Shown piece after piece: positions 32,459-42,714 of a stretch of 64,000 bases of DNA. Numbering within the stretch: position 1 is the first letter of the stretch; each line of letters begins with the position of its first letter. The notes beneath the pieces were generated by a model. That model had not been told where the DNA came from, did no database searches, and saw nothing but the letters and a program-made list of their open reading frames with translations. The stretch covers positions 1,801,001-1,865,000 of the forward strand of contig NZ_AP024154.1 of NCBI RefSeq assembly GCF_015533855.1, read 5' to 3'. A program made the position numbers and the translations under genes. Origin of the DNA: Echinicola sp. 20G (GTDB lineage: Bacteria; Bacteroidota; Bacteroidia; Cytophagales; Cyclobacteriaceae).

Positions 32459-35400
32459 ATGAAAAATCAATTTACCCTCAAAAACCATTGGGTCAGGGGA
32501 AGCCTATTCCTTTTGGCCATGGCTAGTGGTACGGTGGCTAGTGCAAGTAGTCAACCGTTTATTGTCAATGAGGACCCTTGGTCCATTTCATCTCAGAAAT
32601 TAGCAAAAGAAGTAACGGGAACTGTTATTTCGAGCGAAGACAATCAACCCCTCCCCGGGGTAAGTATCCTACTCAAAGGTACAGGCACTGGAACAGTAAC
32701 CGATATTGATGGCCAGTTTACCATTGAGGTGCCCGATGAAGGAGCAGTGCTGATCTTCAGTTCCATAGGCTTTGAGAAGCAGGAAATAGCTGTGGGCAAC
32801 CAAAGCACCCTTGATGTGACCATGCAGGTGGATATGCAGCAATTGGGCGAAGTGGTGGTTGTGGGTTATGGTACCCAAAAGAAAGCGAACATCACAGGTG
32901 CTATTGCGCAGATAGAGCCGGAAAACCTGACAGAGAGACCTATTCAGCGTGTCGACCAGGCCCTGATCGGACAGATGGCCGGTGTCCGCGTGAAGCAAAC
33001 TTCTGGGGTACCGGGAAGAGGCTTTGATATTCAAGTTAGGGGTGTGGGCTCCATTACTGCCAATAACCAACCCTTGTACGTTATAGATGGATTTCCTTTG
33101 GAAAGTGCGGGGGGTAACCCCATGGACAATTTGAGTCCAAATGATATTGAGTCCATTCAAGTGCTGAAAGATGCATCGGCAGCAGCCATTTATGGTTCCC
33201 GGGCATCCAATGGTGTCGTGATCATCAATACCAAAAGCGGTAAATCCGGCAAAGCCCAAATTAGTTTCAATGCCTATACAGGGTGGAATGAAACGGTGAA
33301 GAAGTTGGATGTGCTTAGTCCAACTGAATGGATCGACCGTGCTACTGAAATGATCAATACACAATGGGAAAATTCCGGTGAAGGAAGATCTGCCAGCCAG
33401 TCTCTGGCCGAACGAGAAGCCATCTTGGGTGGATTTGACCGAAACTATATGTATGATGAGCGCTGGATGCAGGAAGGTTATCCAGGCTTGATGCTGGTGG
33501 ATTGGCAAGACCACCTGTTCCGCAAAGGATTGGTGCAGAATTACCAATTGAATGCTTCCGGAGGAAATGATTTTGTGAAATATTTTATCTCTGGAGACTA
33601 CATGGATCAGGAGGGTATTGCTATTGGCGTTGATTATAAGCGTTACTCTGCCCGCGCCAATGTAGAAGTGCAGGCCAGTGACAAGCTGAAATTTGGTATG
33701 AACCTGAACCCATCTTATTCATCATTGGATGACCCAGGGGTGGAAGGAAAAGATGCGATTACCCACGTGACGGTTGGTATGGCTCCCGTGGTGGAGGCAG
33801 ATGCTGGGTTAAATACGGGTGTAGGTGATATTCCGCTCTACACTTGGGCAAGTTCTCGGATCAGCCCTATTGCTTACGCCAATGAAAGGTTGAACCAAAC
33901 CACCATATTCAGGAATTTGTCCACCATTTATGGACAATATGACTTTATTGAAGGTTTGGCCTTTAAGACCACGGTGAATGTGGATAATGTGGATCAGCAG
34001 AATAAGGATTATACCCCTGCTCCTGTCACTAGAAATAAGCAAACTACTGGTGGCTTTGATGGTTACCGTAAGCTGACTTTTGTGAATGAAAACACTTTGT
34101 CTTTTAACAGAACCTTTGATGAGGTGCACAATGTGAGCGCAGTTGCAGGGATGTCCTATAACTTCAACAAGCGCAATACCTATCAGATGAGCGGTAACTT
34201 TGACGTGGAAGGCATCACCACCCTCAATGCCGCGGTGATCAATGCGGGGAGCACCAACACCACTGAGACTCAAAGTACCCTTTTGTCTTATTTTGGTCGG
34301 GTGCAGTATGATTATAACGGCAAGTACCTGATCTCTGCCTCTGCTCGTCGGGATGGATCTTCACGTTTTGGACAGGATACCAAGTGGGGTTTCTTCCCAT
34401 CTGTTTCTGTTGGCTGGAGACTTTCAGACGAGGAATTTATGAAAGGCATCAATACATTGAGTGATTTGAAGCTGAGAGGTAGTTGGGGACTTTCCGGTAA
34501 CAATGGCATTGGAGATTATTCCCATATTGCCACCTTGGATTTTGCGAATTATTCCTATGGTGGAACTTTAGTAAACGGGTTGATCCCAGGAAACTTCCCA
34601 AATCCGGCATTAGGCTGGGAAGAATCTGAGATGATCAATGTGGGTTTGGATTTAGGATTATTGCAAAACAGGATCTACGCTTCCTTTGATTATTATACCA
34701 AGACCAATACCAACCTGTTATTGAATATCCCTGTGCCTTCAGCCACGGGCTTTAGCTCTGCCTTGACCAATATTGGAGAGGTGTTGAACAAAGGATGGGA
34801 ACTGGAGTTGACCACCCGCAATATGACGGGTCAGTTTACCTGGTCTACCAATTTCAATCTTAGCCATAACACCAATGAGGTGAAGCAATTGGGGCCTGAA
34901 AATACTCCGATTCTAGGAGGTAGTTTTGATATCAACCACAACATCACCATGGTCGGCGAACCTATGTACAGCTTGTACTTGGTGCAAAATATCGGTATCC
35001 TGACCCAAGAAGAGATCGATAATGGTGCGGCGCTTTATGGAAACCAAGCAGAAGGTGATCCCCAATATTTTGATGCCAATGGAGATGGCGTAATTGATCC
35101 TGATGATAGGATTCTTTCCGGACATCCCAACCCTGATTATGTGTGGGGGATTACCAATAACTTCTCCTATAAAGGTTTTGACTTGAATATCTTGATACAA
35201 GGCCAGTCGGGAGGTTTGATTTATTCCACCTTTGGTCGGGCCATGGACCGTCCAGGAATGGGATATGTGGAAAATACTTTGGGCAGACACCGTAACCGCT
35301 GGAGATCGCCAGAAAATCCCGGTGATGGAGAGACCGGTAAAGCTGTTTCGAGCTTTGGTAGAATTAAAAATACCGACTGGTTGTATTCATCTGACTACTG

Positions 35401-35620
35401 GAGAATCCGAAACATCACTTTAGGGTATGATTTGGGAAGGTTGATCAATGACGGAAGATTCCTTTCTGGTGCACGGGTCTATACGACTGCCGAGAATTTC
35501 TTTGGTGGTGACAAATACACCGGTGGGTTTAACCCAGAAGCCGTAAACAACGACGGAGATGACTATGGAGCCTTTCCATTATCGAGATCTATTGTATTTG
35601 GTGTAAACCTGAAGTTTTAA
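32459..35620 (+). CDS. SusC/RagA-type TonB-linked outer-membrane transporter
   Basis: 1053 residues. A signal peptide is followed by a carboxypeptidase-regulatory-like Ig domain (VTGTVISSEDNQPLPGVSILLKGTGTGTVTDIDGQF) and a plug with LGEVVVVGYGTQKKANITGAI. The SusC motifs are ADVLKDASAAAIYGSRASNGV-like (here IQVLKDASAAAIYGSRASNGVVIINTK). A 22-strand barrel ends in FGVNLKF. No STN domain is present, so it does not signal to a FecR. It pairs with the SusD gene 19 bases downstream. It should import oligosaccharides, probably pectic, given the neighbours. Confidence 0.95.
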   Translation: MKNQFTLKNHWVRGSLFLLAMASGTVASASSQPFIVNEDPWSISSQKLAKEVTGTVISSEDNQPLPGVSILLKGTGTGTVTDIDGQFTIEVPDEGAVLIFSSIGFEKQEIAVGNQSTLDVTMQVDMQQLGEVVVVGYGTQKKANITGAIAQIEPENLTERPIQRVDQALIGQMAGVRVKQTSGVPGRGFDIQVRGVGSITANNQPLYVIDGFPLESAGGNPMDNLSPNDIESIQVLKDASAAAIYGSRASNGVVIINTKSGKSGKAQISFNAYTGWNETVKKLDVLSPTEWIDRATEMINTQWENSGEGRSASQSLAEREAILGGFDRNYMYDERWMQEGYPGLMLVDWQDHLFRKGLVQNYQLNASGGNDFVKYFISGDYMDQEGIAIGVDYKRYSARANVEVQASDKLKFGMNLNPSYSSLDDPGVEGKDAITHVTVGMAPVVEADAGLNTGVGDIPLYTWASSRISPIAYANERLNQTTIFRNLSTIYGQYDFIEGLAFKTTVNVDNVDQQNKDYTPAPVTRNKQTTGGFDGYRKLTFVNENTLSFNRTFDEVHNVSAVAGMSYNFNKRNTYQMSGNFDVEGITTLNAAVINAGSTNTTETQSTLLSYFGRVQYDYNGKYLISASARRDGSSRFGQDTKWGFFPSVSVGWRLSDEEFMKGINTLSDLKLRGSWGLSGNNGIGDYSHIATLDFANYSYGGTLVNGLIPGNFPNPALGWEESEMINVGLDLGLLQNRIYASFDYYTKTNTNLLLNIPVPSATGFSSALTNIGEVLNKGWELELTTRNMTGQFTWSTNFNLSHNTNEVKQLGPENTPILGGSFDINHNITMVGEPMYSLYLVQNIGILTQEEIDNGAALYGNQAEGDPQYFDANGDGVIDPDDRILSGHPNPDYVWGITNNFSYKGFDLNILIQGQSGGLIYSTFGRAMDRPGMGYVENTLGRHRNRWRSPENPGDGETGKAVSSFGRIKNTDWLYSSDYWRIRNITLGYDLGRLINDGRFLSGARVYTTAENFFGGDKYTGGFNPEAVNNDGDDYGAFPLSRSIVFGVNLKF

Positions 35621-35639
35621 CTCCTAAACGACCAACATC

Positions 35640-37154
35640 ATGAAAAAGATAAAAAAATTATATATCGTCTTGATTGGCTTGGCAGCAGGTGTCATGACTT
35701 CCTGTGAAAGCAAGCTGGATCAATCTCCTATTTCTTCCTTAGGTTCCAATGGGTTCTATCAAAATGAGGCTGACTTTGTCAAAGCCCTGTCCGGGGTGTA
35801 CAATGGCTTGAACGCTTATCCCATTAACCATTTTGAGCTTAGTGAGGTGCGCTCTGATAATATCTATAGCCCAGGGACTGCTGGGGTACGGGACTACAAC
35901 CTGATCAATAATTTCAATACGAACCTGGCAACGGCAGGAATCATGAATTCCACTTGGAACGGTCTTTACAATAACATTATGCGGGCCAATACTATCGTGG
36001 ACAAACTTAGTGTGGATGTGATTGCAGATGACAATACGAGGACTAGAATCGAAGGTGAAACCAAATTCCTACGTGCCTTGTATTACTTTGATCTGGTCAG
36101 GTTCTATGGAAAAGTGCCATTATTTGATCGGCCCGTAACGCCTTTGGAGGCTTTGGAAATCCCAAGAAGTCCTGTAACGGATGTTTATGATTTGATCATT
36201 GCTGATTTACAGTTTGCCATTGCCAACCTACCCAGTGAATATACCAGCTCTTCAGACATTGGGCGAGCGACTTCCCATGCGGCCCGTGGACTTTTGGCCA
36301 GGGTATACATGACCCGTTCTGGTACCCAGCTTCACCCTGATGGCCCGGTTTTGGGAACGAATGAATGGAGCCAAGCGCTGACCTTATTGGATCAAATCAT
36401 CAATAGCGGTCAATTTGATTTGGTGGACAATTATGCCGATATCTTTGCCTATGACAATGAAAATAACGAAGAAATTGTTTTCGATATACAGTTTTTGAGT
36501 GGGGGCCAGGGTGTTGGTGGTGAATATGTGCAATACCACTACCCAGAGGCTTTTGCCCGCACCAATGGGATTCCTTTTGCTGGGGGGACTTTTCCTGATG
36601 CGCCTAAAACGGTAGCGGCAGACTTGATGGCTTCTTATGAAAGCGAAGATGTGCGAGATGATTTCTCCGTATGGATCAACTATGATGATGGAAATGGAAA
36701 CATCACGCAAGACCGCTTTATCAAGAAATACTTGGATTTGGATAATCTTGGGGTGGATCGTTTTGACTTTGAGCTGAACTTTCCTGTGATCCGATATGCG
36801 GATATCTTGCTGATGAAGGCTGAAGCTTTGAGTAAGAGTGGAGGCTCCCAATCGGAAATTGATGCTATTGTCAATGAAATCCGAAGTCGCGCAGGTTTAA
36901 CAGCTCCTGTTGCTAATGTTACTTATGATCAAATCATGGAGGAGCGCAGGAGGGAGTTTATCGGTGAGGGTCTGAGATGGCATGACTTAGTACGTTCAGG
37001 AATGGCGATAGACGTGATGTTAGACTGGATAGCCGATGAAGATGCTGCCAATAAAATCTCTACTGATATCACTTCGGATGACTTGATCTATGCTGTTCCG
37101 ATCAATCAATTGGATGTGAAGGAAGGTTTATATGAGCAAAATCCGGGATACTAA
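35640..37154 (+). CDS. SusD/RagB-type surface glycan-binding lipoprotein
   Basis: 504 residues with lipoprotein signal MKKIKKLYIVLIGLAAGVMTSC. The fold markers are present: FLRALYYFDLVRFYGKVPLFDRP, GRATSHAARGLLARVYM, RYADILLMKAEALSKSG and EERRREFIGEGLRWHDLVRSG. It forms the lid of the SusC transporter encoded immediately upstream and binds the oligomer at the cell surface. A terminator follows, so the pair makes a two-gene unit. Confidence 0.95.
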   Translation: MKKIKKLYIVLIGLAAGVMTSCESKLDQSPISSLGSNGFYQNEADFVKALSGVYNGLNAYPINHFELSEVRSDNIYSPGTAGVRDYNLINNFNTNLATAGIMNSTWNGLYNNIMRANTIVDKLSVDVIADDNTRTRIEGETKFLRALYYFDLVRFYGKVPLFDRPVTPLEALEIPRSPVTDVYDLIIADLQFAIANLPSEYTSSSDIGRATSHAARGLLARVYMTRSGTQLHPDGPVLGTNEWSQALTLLDQIINSGQFDLVDNYADIFAYDNENNEEIVFDIQFLSGGQGVGGEYVQYHYPEAFARTNGIPFAGGTFPDAPKTVAADLMASYESEDVRDDFSVWINYDDGNGNITQDRFIKKYLDLDNLGVDRFDFELNFPVIRYADILLMKAEALSKSGGSQSEIDAIVNEIRSRAGLTAPVANVTYDQIMEERRREFIGEGLRWHDLVRSGMAIDVMLDWIADEDAANKISTDITSDDLIYAVPINQLDVKEGLYEQNPGY

Positions 37155-37186
37155 ATGAGATATAGTTAAGGTTAATAAATCGGTTA

Positions 37187-37213
37187 AAACCATCCGTCCA
37201 AGACGGATGGTTT
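37187..37213 (+). terminator. Rho-independent terminator after SusD
   Basis: AAACCATCCGTC-CAA-GACGGATGGTTT followed by TTT; a 9-12 bp stem and T-run, 32 bases after the SusD stop. Confidence 0.9.
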
Positions 37214-37243
37214 TTTGACTTTTACAAATTTTGAATTTAAACA

Positions 37244-40200
37244 ATGATTATGATTACCTCTTCAAGCAGTCGCTTATTGTTTTTAACCATGAATATCTTG
37301 GTTTTACTTGGGATCGGGGGGCATATTCAAGCCCAGCAATATTGGCATGATATACCTAGAAAGGTTCGGTATGCTCCAGATGGAAGAGATTTTGTGATTG
37401 TCAACGGGGACCGAAGGTACAATCGAGCCCTTTATGGTTATCATTCCGATTTTAGGACTGAAGCAGGAGACCAGCCATTATTTTCTTTTTATTTACCGGG
37501 AATGGGAGGCCATATCAGGTTTGGCATCTTGAAGGGCCAGCAATCCAAGTGGTTGCATGAGGCAGAAATCGTGGAGGCAAGGTACCGGTCAGGGATGATG
37601 GTTTACCAAGTTAGGGATCCATTGTTCGGTAATGGAAATATAGAAGTGAAAGTAATGCCACTGAGAAAACAGGAAGGGGCTGTATTTAAGGTAGAAGGAA
37701 AAGGCCTGCCAGAGGACGTGGAGCTAACTATTCTGTATGGAGGGGTAACGGGCAAGAAATTCCGAAGGATGGGAGACCTTGGGGCTGATCCTCCTTCTGT
37801 ATTTGACCTCACGCCTGAAAAATGCCAGGATAACGACATCCAACTCCATTCACAAAATAAATGGGAGCTTTTTTATGGGGAAGTGAAAGAAGAAGGTTCT
37901 CGGTCAAAGATGCAAGGTGCTTTTCCGCCAGATGCGAAACTCCAATTGGCAGACCCTAAACAGCTTTATAATCCCCTTTCTCTTTTGTCGACGGAGAGCA
38001 AGGAGCACTCGGTATTGGCGGGAAGGATGAGATTGGAAGATCAGCCAGCTTATTTTGCTATTTACAGGCCGGGTTTTGGAGAATTAAGTTATGATCAACT
38101 TGAGAACACCTATCAAGAAGCCGACCGTGATCGAAAAGAATTGGCGGAAAGGATCCAAATCAACACTCCAGACCCTTATATCAATACCCTTGGAGGGGCT
38201 TTGGGTATCGCTGCAGATGCCATCTACGATGCCCCTTCTTATGTGCATGGTGCCGTCGCTTGGCGCATGCCATTGCCAGGTTGGCGGGGTGCTTACGTGG
38301 CCGATTGGATGGGCTGGCATGATCGGGCCAAGACCCATTTTGACGGTTATTTGGCTTCCCAATATTTGGAGCCGGAAGGATTTAGAAATGATCCCGATAC
38401 CGCTAAGCACCTGGCACGTCAGGTGGAAAAAACCGGTAAATCCATTTTTAACAAAGGCTATATCAGCCGCCGGCCAGGTGAACCTTCTTCTCCGCACCAT
38501 TATGACATGAACCAGGTGTTTTTTGATCAGTTGATCAGACACTTCGACTGGACGGGTGACCAGGAGTACCTGAAAGCAGTGTGGCCTTCCATCGTCAGGC
38601 ATTTGGATTGGGAAAAGCGGAACTTTGATCCGGATGGTGATGGGTTATACAATGCTTACGCCAGCATTTGGGCCAGCGACGCCCTGCAGTACAACAGCGG
38701 AGGGGTGGCACATGCATCTGCCTATAATTACTATGCGAACAAGAAAGCGGCAGCGTTGGCCTCCTTTGTGGGCGAAAGTGGAGCGGATTATGAGCAAGAG
38801 GCTGAAAAAATCCTTAGCGCGATGAACAAAGAACTCTGGTTGAAGACTGGTTGGTTTGCGGAATACAAGGATTTCCTGGGAGCACAGTTGCTTCACCCCC
38901 AGGCGGGTGTCTGGTCAGTATACCACACCATTGACAGTGAAGTGCCCAATCCTATTCAAGCTTATCAGATGACGCGTTATGTGGATAATTATATCCCCCA
39001 TATTCCTTTAGAAGCAGAGGGCTTGGCCTCGGGAGAATACCATACGCTCTCAACAACCAATTGGATGCCCTATACCTGGTCGGTCAATAATGTGGCCTTG
39101 GCGGAAGTGCTGCACACTAGTTTGGCGTATTGGCAGGCTGGACGCTCGGAGGAAGCTTTTAGGCTTTGGAAAAGTGCTTTGCTGGAAAGTATGTATTTGG
39201 GAGGAAGCCCGGGGAATTTTCAGCAATTATCTTTTCTGGATGCCATGAGAAGTGAGCTCTATCGGGATTTTGCAGATGCGGTAGGGATGGGAGCGCGTTC
39301 CTTGATTGAAGGATTGTTTGGCGTGAAGCCAAGTCTTTTACAGGGTGTTTTGGAGATTAAGCCCGGTTTTCCAGCTGAGTGGGAGCATGCTTCTTTATCC
39401 ACACCTGATGTCCATATCAGTTATAAAAGAAACGGAGACAAAGACCAGTATATCATCGAAAACCGCTTTGGAAGAAACCTACAGTTGAAATTGAATGTGC
39501 AGGCCAGAAAGGAGAATATCCATCAGGTAAGTGTAAACGGAAAACCGGTACCATGGCAGCTTATGGAAAACCAAGTTGGTTGGCCAAGGGTTTTGATCGA
39601 AGCAGAATTGGCCGCTTCTGCTTTGGTAGAAATAGACTGGCAAGGTCAGGGTTTGTTGACTTTTGCTTTCCCTGAAAAAGTGGTGACAGGGCAAGCAGTA
39701 GAAGTTGATGTCTCTGGCGTAACCGTACTGAAACTAAATGATCCTGAGAATGTCTTTTCAAAGTCTGTAACTGTTCAGGGACAAACAGGCCTCTCGGAAA
39801 AGGTAGGCGATCGCCCAGGGGAGAAGAGCTTTTTTGTACAATTGGCTCAGGGAGAAATGCGTTGGTGGCAAGCCATGGCAGTCAATGTTTTACCGGAATT
39901 TGACATAGTTCCTGAAGGAGGTGCGTCCGAAGAACGCTTGGAGTTTAGTCTAGTAAACAACACCCAGGACTCAGAAAACCTCCTGATCAATATTAATGGG
40001 AAGCAATGGAAAACGAACTTGTCCATAGGTGGAGGAGAAAAAATTGAGCTTGGTCTCTCTGATTTAGATTTGATACAGATGGGGTCCAATAAGGTTTCCG
40101 TTTATAAAAAGAAACAGTTGATTGCTCAGAAGAATGTGATCAATTGGAGCATTCCTGCTCAGGCCAAGTCGATGGAGGCTTTGGATATTTCAGGTTCATT

Positions 40201-40900
40201 GAACGAGCAGGTGACCCGGATTTTTAGGAATGAATATGTAAGTCCGCGTTCTCCTTACCCTACACTTCAAATCCCAATTCAAGGTATGGGGGATTGGGCA
40301 TCTTATGGTGCTTATATGGATATTGATGATGGAGGGTTGAGGGCATTGGCAGGAAAAGAGAATCACTTCACGATTCCACAAGGAGTTCCATTCCAGACTT
40401 CAGGAGACAGCAGTAAAAACAATATTCTCTTTGTCTCCCAATGGGACAATTATCCCAATAGTGCTCAGGTGCCTTTGTCAGGGAAGGCGAAGCATGCTTA
40501 TTTCTTGATGGCCGGATCCACCAATCACATGCAAAGCCGCATGGAAAATGGTCAAGTGCTCGTCCACTACAAAGATGGTAGCAAAGAAGTACTTTCATTG
40601 AGAAATCCCGAGACTTGGTGGCCGATTGAACAGGATTATTTTATCGATGGCCACGCTTTTGATATCGATGTTCCGAGGCCTATTCGTATCCATTTGAAGA
40701 CAGGAAAGATCAGCCAAAAAGCACACGACGATTACGTTGGGATTGATCACTTTACTAATTATGCGATTGAAGGAGGGGCGGCGACTGTTTTGGATTTGCC
40801 TTTGGACCCAGACAAGGAATTGGACTTTTTGGAACTTAAAGCTACCACCATCGAAGTGGTTATTGGTCTAATGGCAGTTACTTTGGAAAGAGGGGAATAA
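37244..40900 (+). CDS. DUF4450-domain secreted protein, probable (alpha/alpha)6 glycoside hydrolase-like
   Basis: 1218 residues. ATG codons at 37244 and 37250 precede a signal peptide ending near GGHIQAQQ. The N-terminal beta-sandwich (about 30-300) starts YWHDIPRKVRYAPDGRDFVIVNGDRRYNRALYG, the DUF4450 signature. An (alpha/alpha)6-type helical region follows (about 310-720): VHGAVAWRMPLPGWRGAYVADWMGWHDRAKTHF, HHYDMNQVFFDQLIRHFDWTGD, ASIWASDALQYNSGGVAHASAYNYY. The last ~500 residues are beta-rich. Homologues occur in pectin and rhamnogalacturonan loci; catalytic residues are not established to my knowledge. It follows the SusCD pair after a terminator. Confidence 0.8.
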   Translation: MIMITSSSSRLLFLTMNILVLLGIGGHIQAQQYWHDIPRKVRYAPDGRDFVIVNGDRRYNRALYGYHSDFRTEAGDQPLFSFYLPGMGGHIRFGILKGQQSKWLHEAEIVEARYRSGMMVYQVRDPLFGNGNIEVKVMPLRKQEGAVFKVEGKGLPEDVELTILYGGVTGKKFRRMGDLGADPPSVFDLTPEKCQDNDIQLHSQNKWELFYGEVKEEGSRSKMQGAFPPDAKLQLADPKQLYNPLSLLSTESKEHSVLAGRMRLEDQPAYFAIYRPGFGELSYDQLENTYQEADRDRKELAERIQINTPDPYINTLGGALGIAADAIYDAPSYVHGAVAWRMPLPGWRGAYVADWMGWHDRAKTHFDGYLASQYLEPEGFRNDPDTAKHLARQVEKTGKSIFNKGYISRRPGEPSSPHHYDMNQVFFDQLIRHFDWTGDQEYLKAVWPSIVRHLDWEKRNFDPDGDGLYNAYASIWASDALQYNSGGVAHASAYNYYANKKAAALASFVGESGADYEQEAEKILSAMNKELWLKTGWFAEYKDFLGAQLLHPQAGVWSVYHTIDSEVPNPIQAYQMTRYVDNYIPHIPLEAEGLASGEYHTLSTTNWMPYTWSVNNVALAEVLHTSLAYWQAGRSEEAFRLWKSALLESMYLGGSPGNFQQLSFLDAMRSELYRDFADAVGMGARSLIEGLFGVKPSLLQGVLEIKPGFPAEWEHASLSTPDVHISYKRNGDKDQYIIENRFGRNLQLKLNVQARKENIHQVSVNGKPVPWQLMENQVGWPRVLIEAELAASALVEIDWQGQGLLTFAFPEKVVTGQAVEVDVSGVTVLKLNDPENVFSKSVTVQGQTGLSEKVGDRPGEKSFFVQLAQGEMRWWQAMAVNVLPEFDIVPEGGASEERLEFSLVNNTQDSENLLININGKQWKTNLSIGGGEKIELGLSDLDLIQMGSNKVSVYKKKQLIAQKNVINWSIPAQAKSMEALDISGSLNEQVTRIFRNEYVSPRSPYPTLQIPIQGMGDWASYGAYMDIDDGGLRALAGKENHFTIPQGVPFQTSGDSSKNNILFVSQWDNYPNSAQVPLSGKAKHAYFLMAGSTNHMQSRMENGQVLVHYKDGSKEVLSLRNPETWWPIEQDYFIDGHAFDIDVPRPIRIHLKTGKISQKAHDDYVGIDHFTNYAIEGGAATVLDLPLDPDKELDFLELKATTIEVVIGLMAVTLERGE

Positions 40901-40948
40901 ACTCAAATCGATAGTAGAACCGTCACTGTGAGGTTTAGAGGAGGATTT

Positions 40949-40997
40949 GGGGGGTGGAAGCCTTGGCAATCTCTATCTTTAGGAATTGCCACCCCCC
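40949..40997 (+). terminator. Probable terminator after DUF4450 gene
   Basis: GGGGGGTGG (40949-40957) pairs with CCACCCCCC (40989-40997), with an inner GGCAAT/ATTGCC pair, followed by TTTTCC. The loop is long for a classic terminator but the stem is strong. Confidence 0.6.
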
Positions 40998-41124
40998 TTT
41001 TCCAACCTACACTTTCTTCAAAAAGGATTGCTATGACGCATTGATATTTATTTCATTAGCGAATTCAGGTAAGCAGTAAAAGTTTAAGAGCTGACTTGCA
41101 GTTCAGGGGAAGAAGGGGCATTGA

Positions 41125-42549
41125 TCAATAATGGACCAACTGATGTTGGAAAAGCAGGCCAAGCTTGGTGAGGGCATTGGCGGTGTTTTCATCCCAATCC
41201 AAGCCAAAGCTTAACCTTAGGCAGTTTTTATACTGATCCCTAAGGGTAAACATCCTACCTGGGGCATACTTGATACCCATGTTCAAGGCTGCTTCATAAA
41301 GCAAGGAGGTATCGATCCTGGGATCCAATTCCACCCAAAGCTGGAAGCCTCCTTTTGGAAAAGTAACCTTAGTATGGATGGGAAAATACTCCTGAATAAT
41401 TTGAAGGTACTTATGTAGGTTATGCTGAAGGCTGATTCTCAATTGTCGGAGGTGTTTATCATATCGTCCTTTATCCAAAAAACGGGCCACCACCTCGTGG
41501 GTGAGTGAAGGGCTGGAGACTTGGTGGTAAAGTTTGGTTTTGATGATTTTGTCCTTGTATTTTCCGGGAGAAATCCAACCCACCCGATAGCCAGGAGCCA
41601 GGGTTTTGGAAACAGAGCTGCACCAAATCACAATGCCTTCTTTATCAAAGCTTTTGCAGGATAATGGCCTTTCCGCACCAAAGTACACATCACCATAAAG
41701 GTCTTCCTCGATCAAGGGGACTTGGTGATTGGTACAGATCCTGACCAAAGTCCGCTTGCTTTGACTGGACATGCTATATCCCAGCGGATTGCTGAAATTG
41801 CTGACCACTATGATGGCAGCAATCTCCTGTTGTTTAAGCATCTTTTTGACTTCTTCCAGGTCCAAGCCAAGCTCACTGTGGGTAGGCATTTCGATAACTT
41901 TGAGCCCTAGGCTTCGGGCAAGTTGGAGGGTGCCAAAATAAACAGGCGTCTCAGTGATAATACTGTCACCCTTTTTGGTCAACGCCATCAGGGCAATGGC
42001 TAAGGAATTCATACAGCCACTGGTCGTGACCAGATCATCCGGGGATACTCCGTTTTCCCAGAGGGAGGTTCTTTTGGCAATTTGCCGCCTAAGCTTGAGG
42101 TTGCCTACAATTGGCTCATAGGACACTAGGGCATCTGAGGTGTCCAGCATGGTCTCTCTGACTATTTTCTTTAAGCGGGCCACAGGCAACATGTTGGCAG
42201 AAGGCACCCCGATTGCAAAATTAACCAGGCCTTGATCCTCACTGATTTGACTATACACCTTTTGGATAAAATCTTCCATATCTCCTCTTCCTGCCTTATC
42301 TGTAGGTTGGTAGATTCCTGGACGCGGTTGGTTTTTTGGGGAATGAAAGGTGATAAAGTAACCTCTTTTGGGCTGTGCTTCAATTAAGCCTTTGGCTTCT
42401 AATACATACATGGATTGCAGGACTGTGCTGATACTCAGTCCAGTTTGTTGGTGCAGGCTCCTCACTGAGGGAAGTTTGTCCCCTATCTGAAAGGCTCCAT
42501 TTCGGATTTGATTTTCCAGTTCCTCAGCCAGCTTTTCGTATAAATTCAT
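41125..42549 (-). CDS. MocR/PdxR-type regulator: GntR helix-turn-helix fused to aminotransferase-like domain
   Basis: 474 residues. The N-terminal winged helix is LAEELENQIRNGAFQIGDKLPSVRSLHQQTGLSISTVLQ. A fold-type I aminotransferase domain follows with TTSGCMNSLAIALMAL, VSNFSNPLGYSM, LIEEDLYGDVYFG and the PLP lysine motif CSSVSKTLAPGYRVGWI. MocR proteins sense PLP or an amino acid and control a divergent gene, here the branched-chain aminotransferase 165 bases away. Direct repeats in the intergenic region fit the head-to-tail operators of this family. Confidence 0.92.
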   Translation of the reverse strand: MNLYEKLAEELENQIRNGAFQIGDKLPSVRSLHQQTGLSISTVLQSMYVLEAKGLIEAQPKRGYFITFHSPKNQPRPGIYQPTDKAGRGDMEDFIQKVYSQISEDQGLVNFAIGVPSANMLPVARLKKIVRETMLDTSDALVSYEPIVGNLKLRRQIAKRTSLWENGVSPDDLVTTSGCMNSLAIALMALTKKGDSIITETPVYFGTLQLARSLGLKVIEMPTHSELGLDLEEVKKMLKQQEIAAIIVVSNFSNPLGYSMSSQSKRTLVRICTNHQVPLIEEDLYGDVYFGAERPLSCKSFDKEGIVIWCSSVSKTLAPGYRVGWISPGKYKDKIIKTKLYHQVSSPSLTHEVVARFLDKGRYDKHLRQLRISLQHNLHKYLQIIQEYFPIHTKVTFPKGGFQLWVELDPRIDTSLLYEAALNMGIKYAPGRMFTLRDQYKNCLRLSFGLDWDENTANALTKLGLLFQHQLVHY

Positions 42550-42616
42550 GTTGTGATTCAGTTTTGAGGTGCTAGAAGTCAGGCGACATCTCCATTTTCT
42601 ATCCTAATGTTTTTAA

Positions 42617-42656
42617 CTGTTATGGTCAAAAATACAAAAACTGTATCTGTAATGGT
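42617..42656. promoter_or_regulatory. Direct-repeat operator between mocR-type gene and ilvE
   Basis: CTGTTATGGT (42617-42626) and CTGTAATGGT (42647-42656) are direct repeats 30 bp apart start to start, about three helical turns. MocR regulators bind such repeats. An extra CTGTATC lies between them. Confidence 0.55.
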
Positions 42657-42714
42657 TGTTGACTGTTGTTTAATTTTGAGGAAAATCAAAACAATTACCT
42701 GAAATAAGAAGGTT

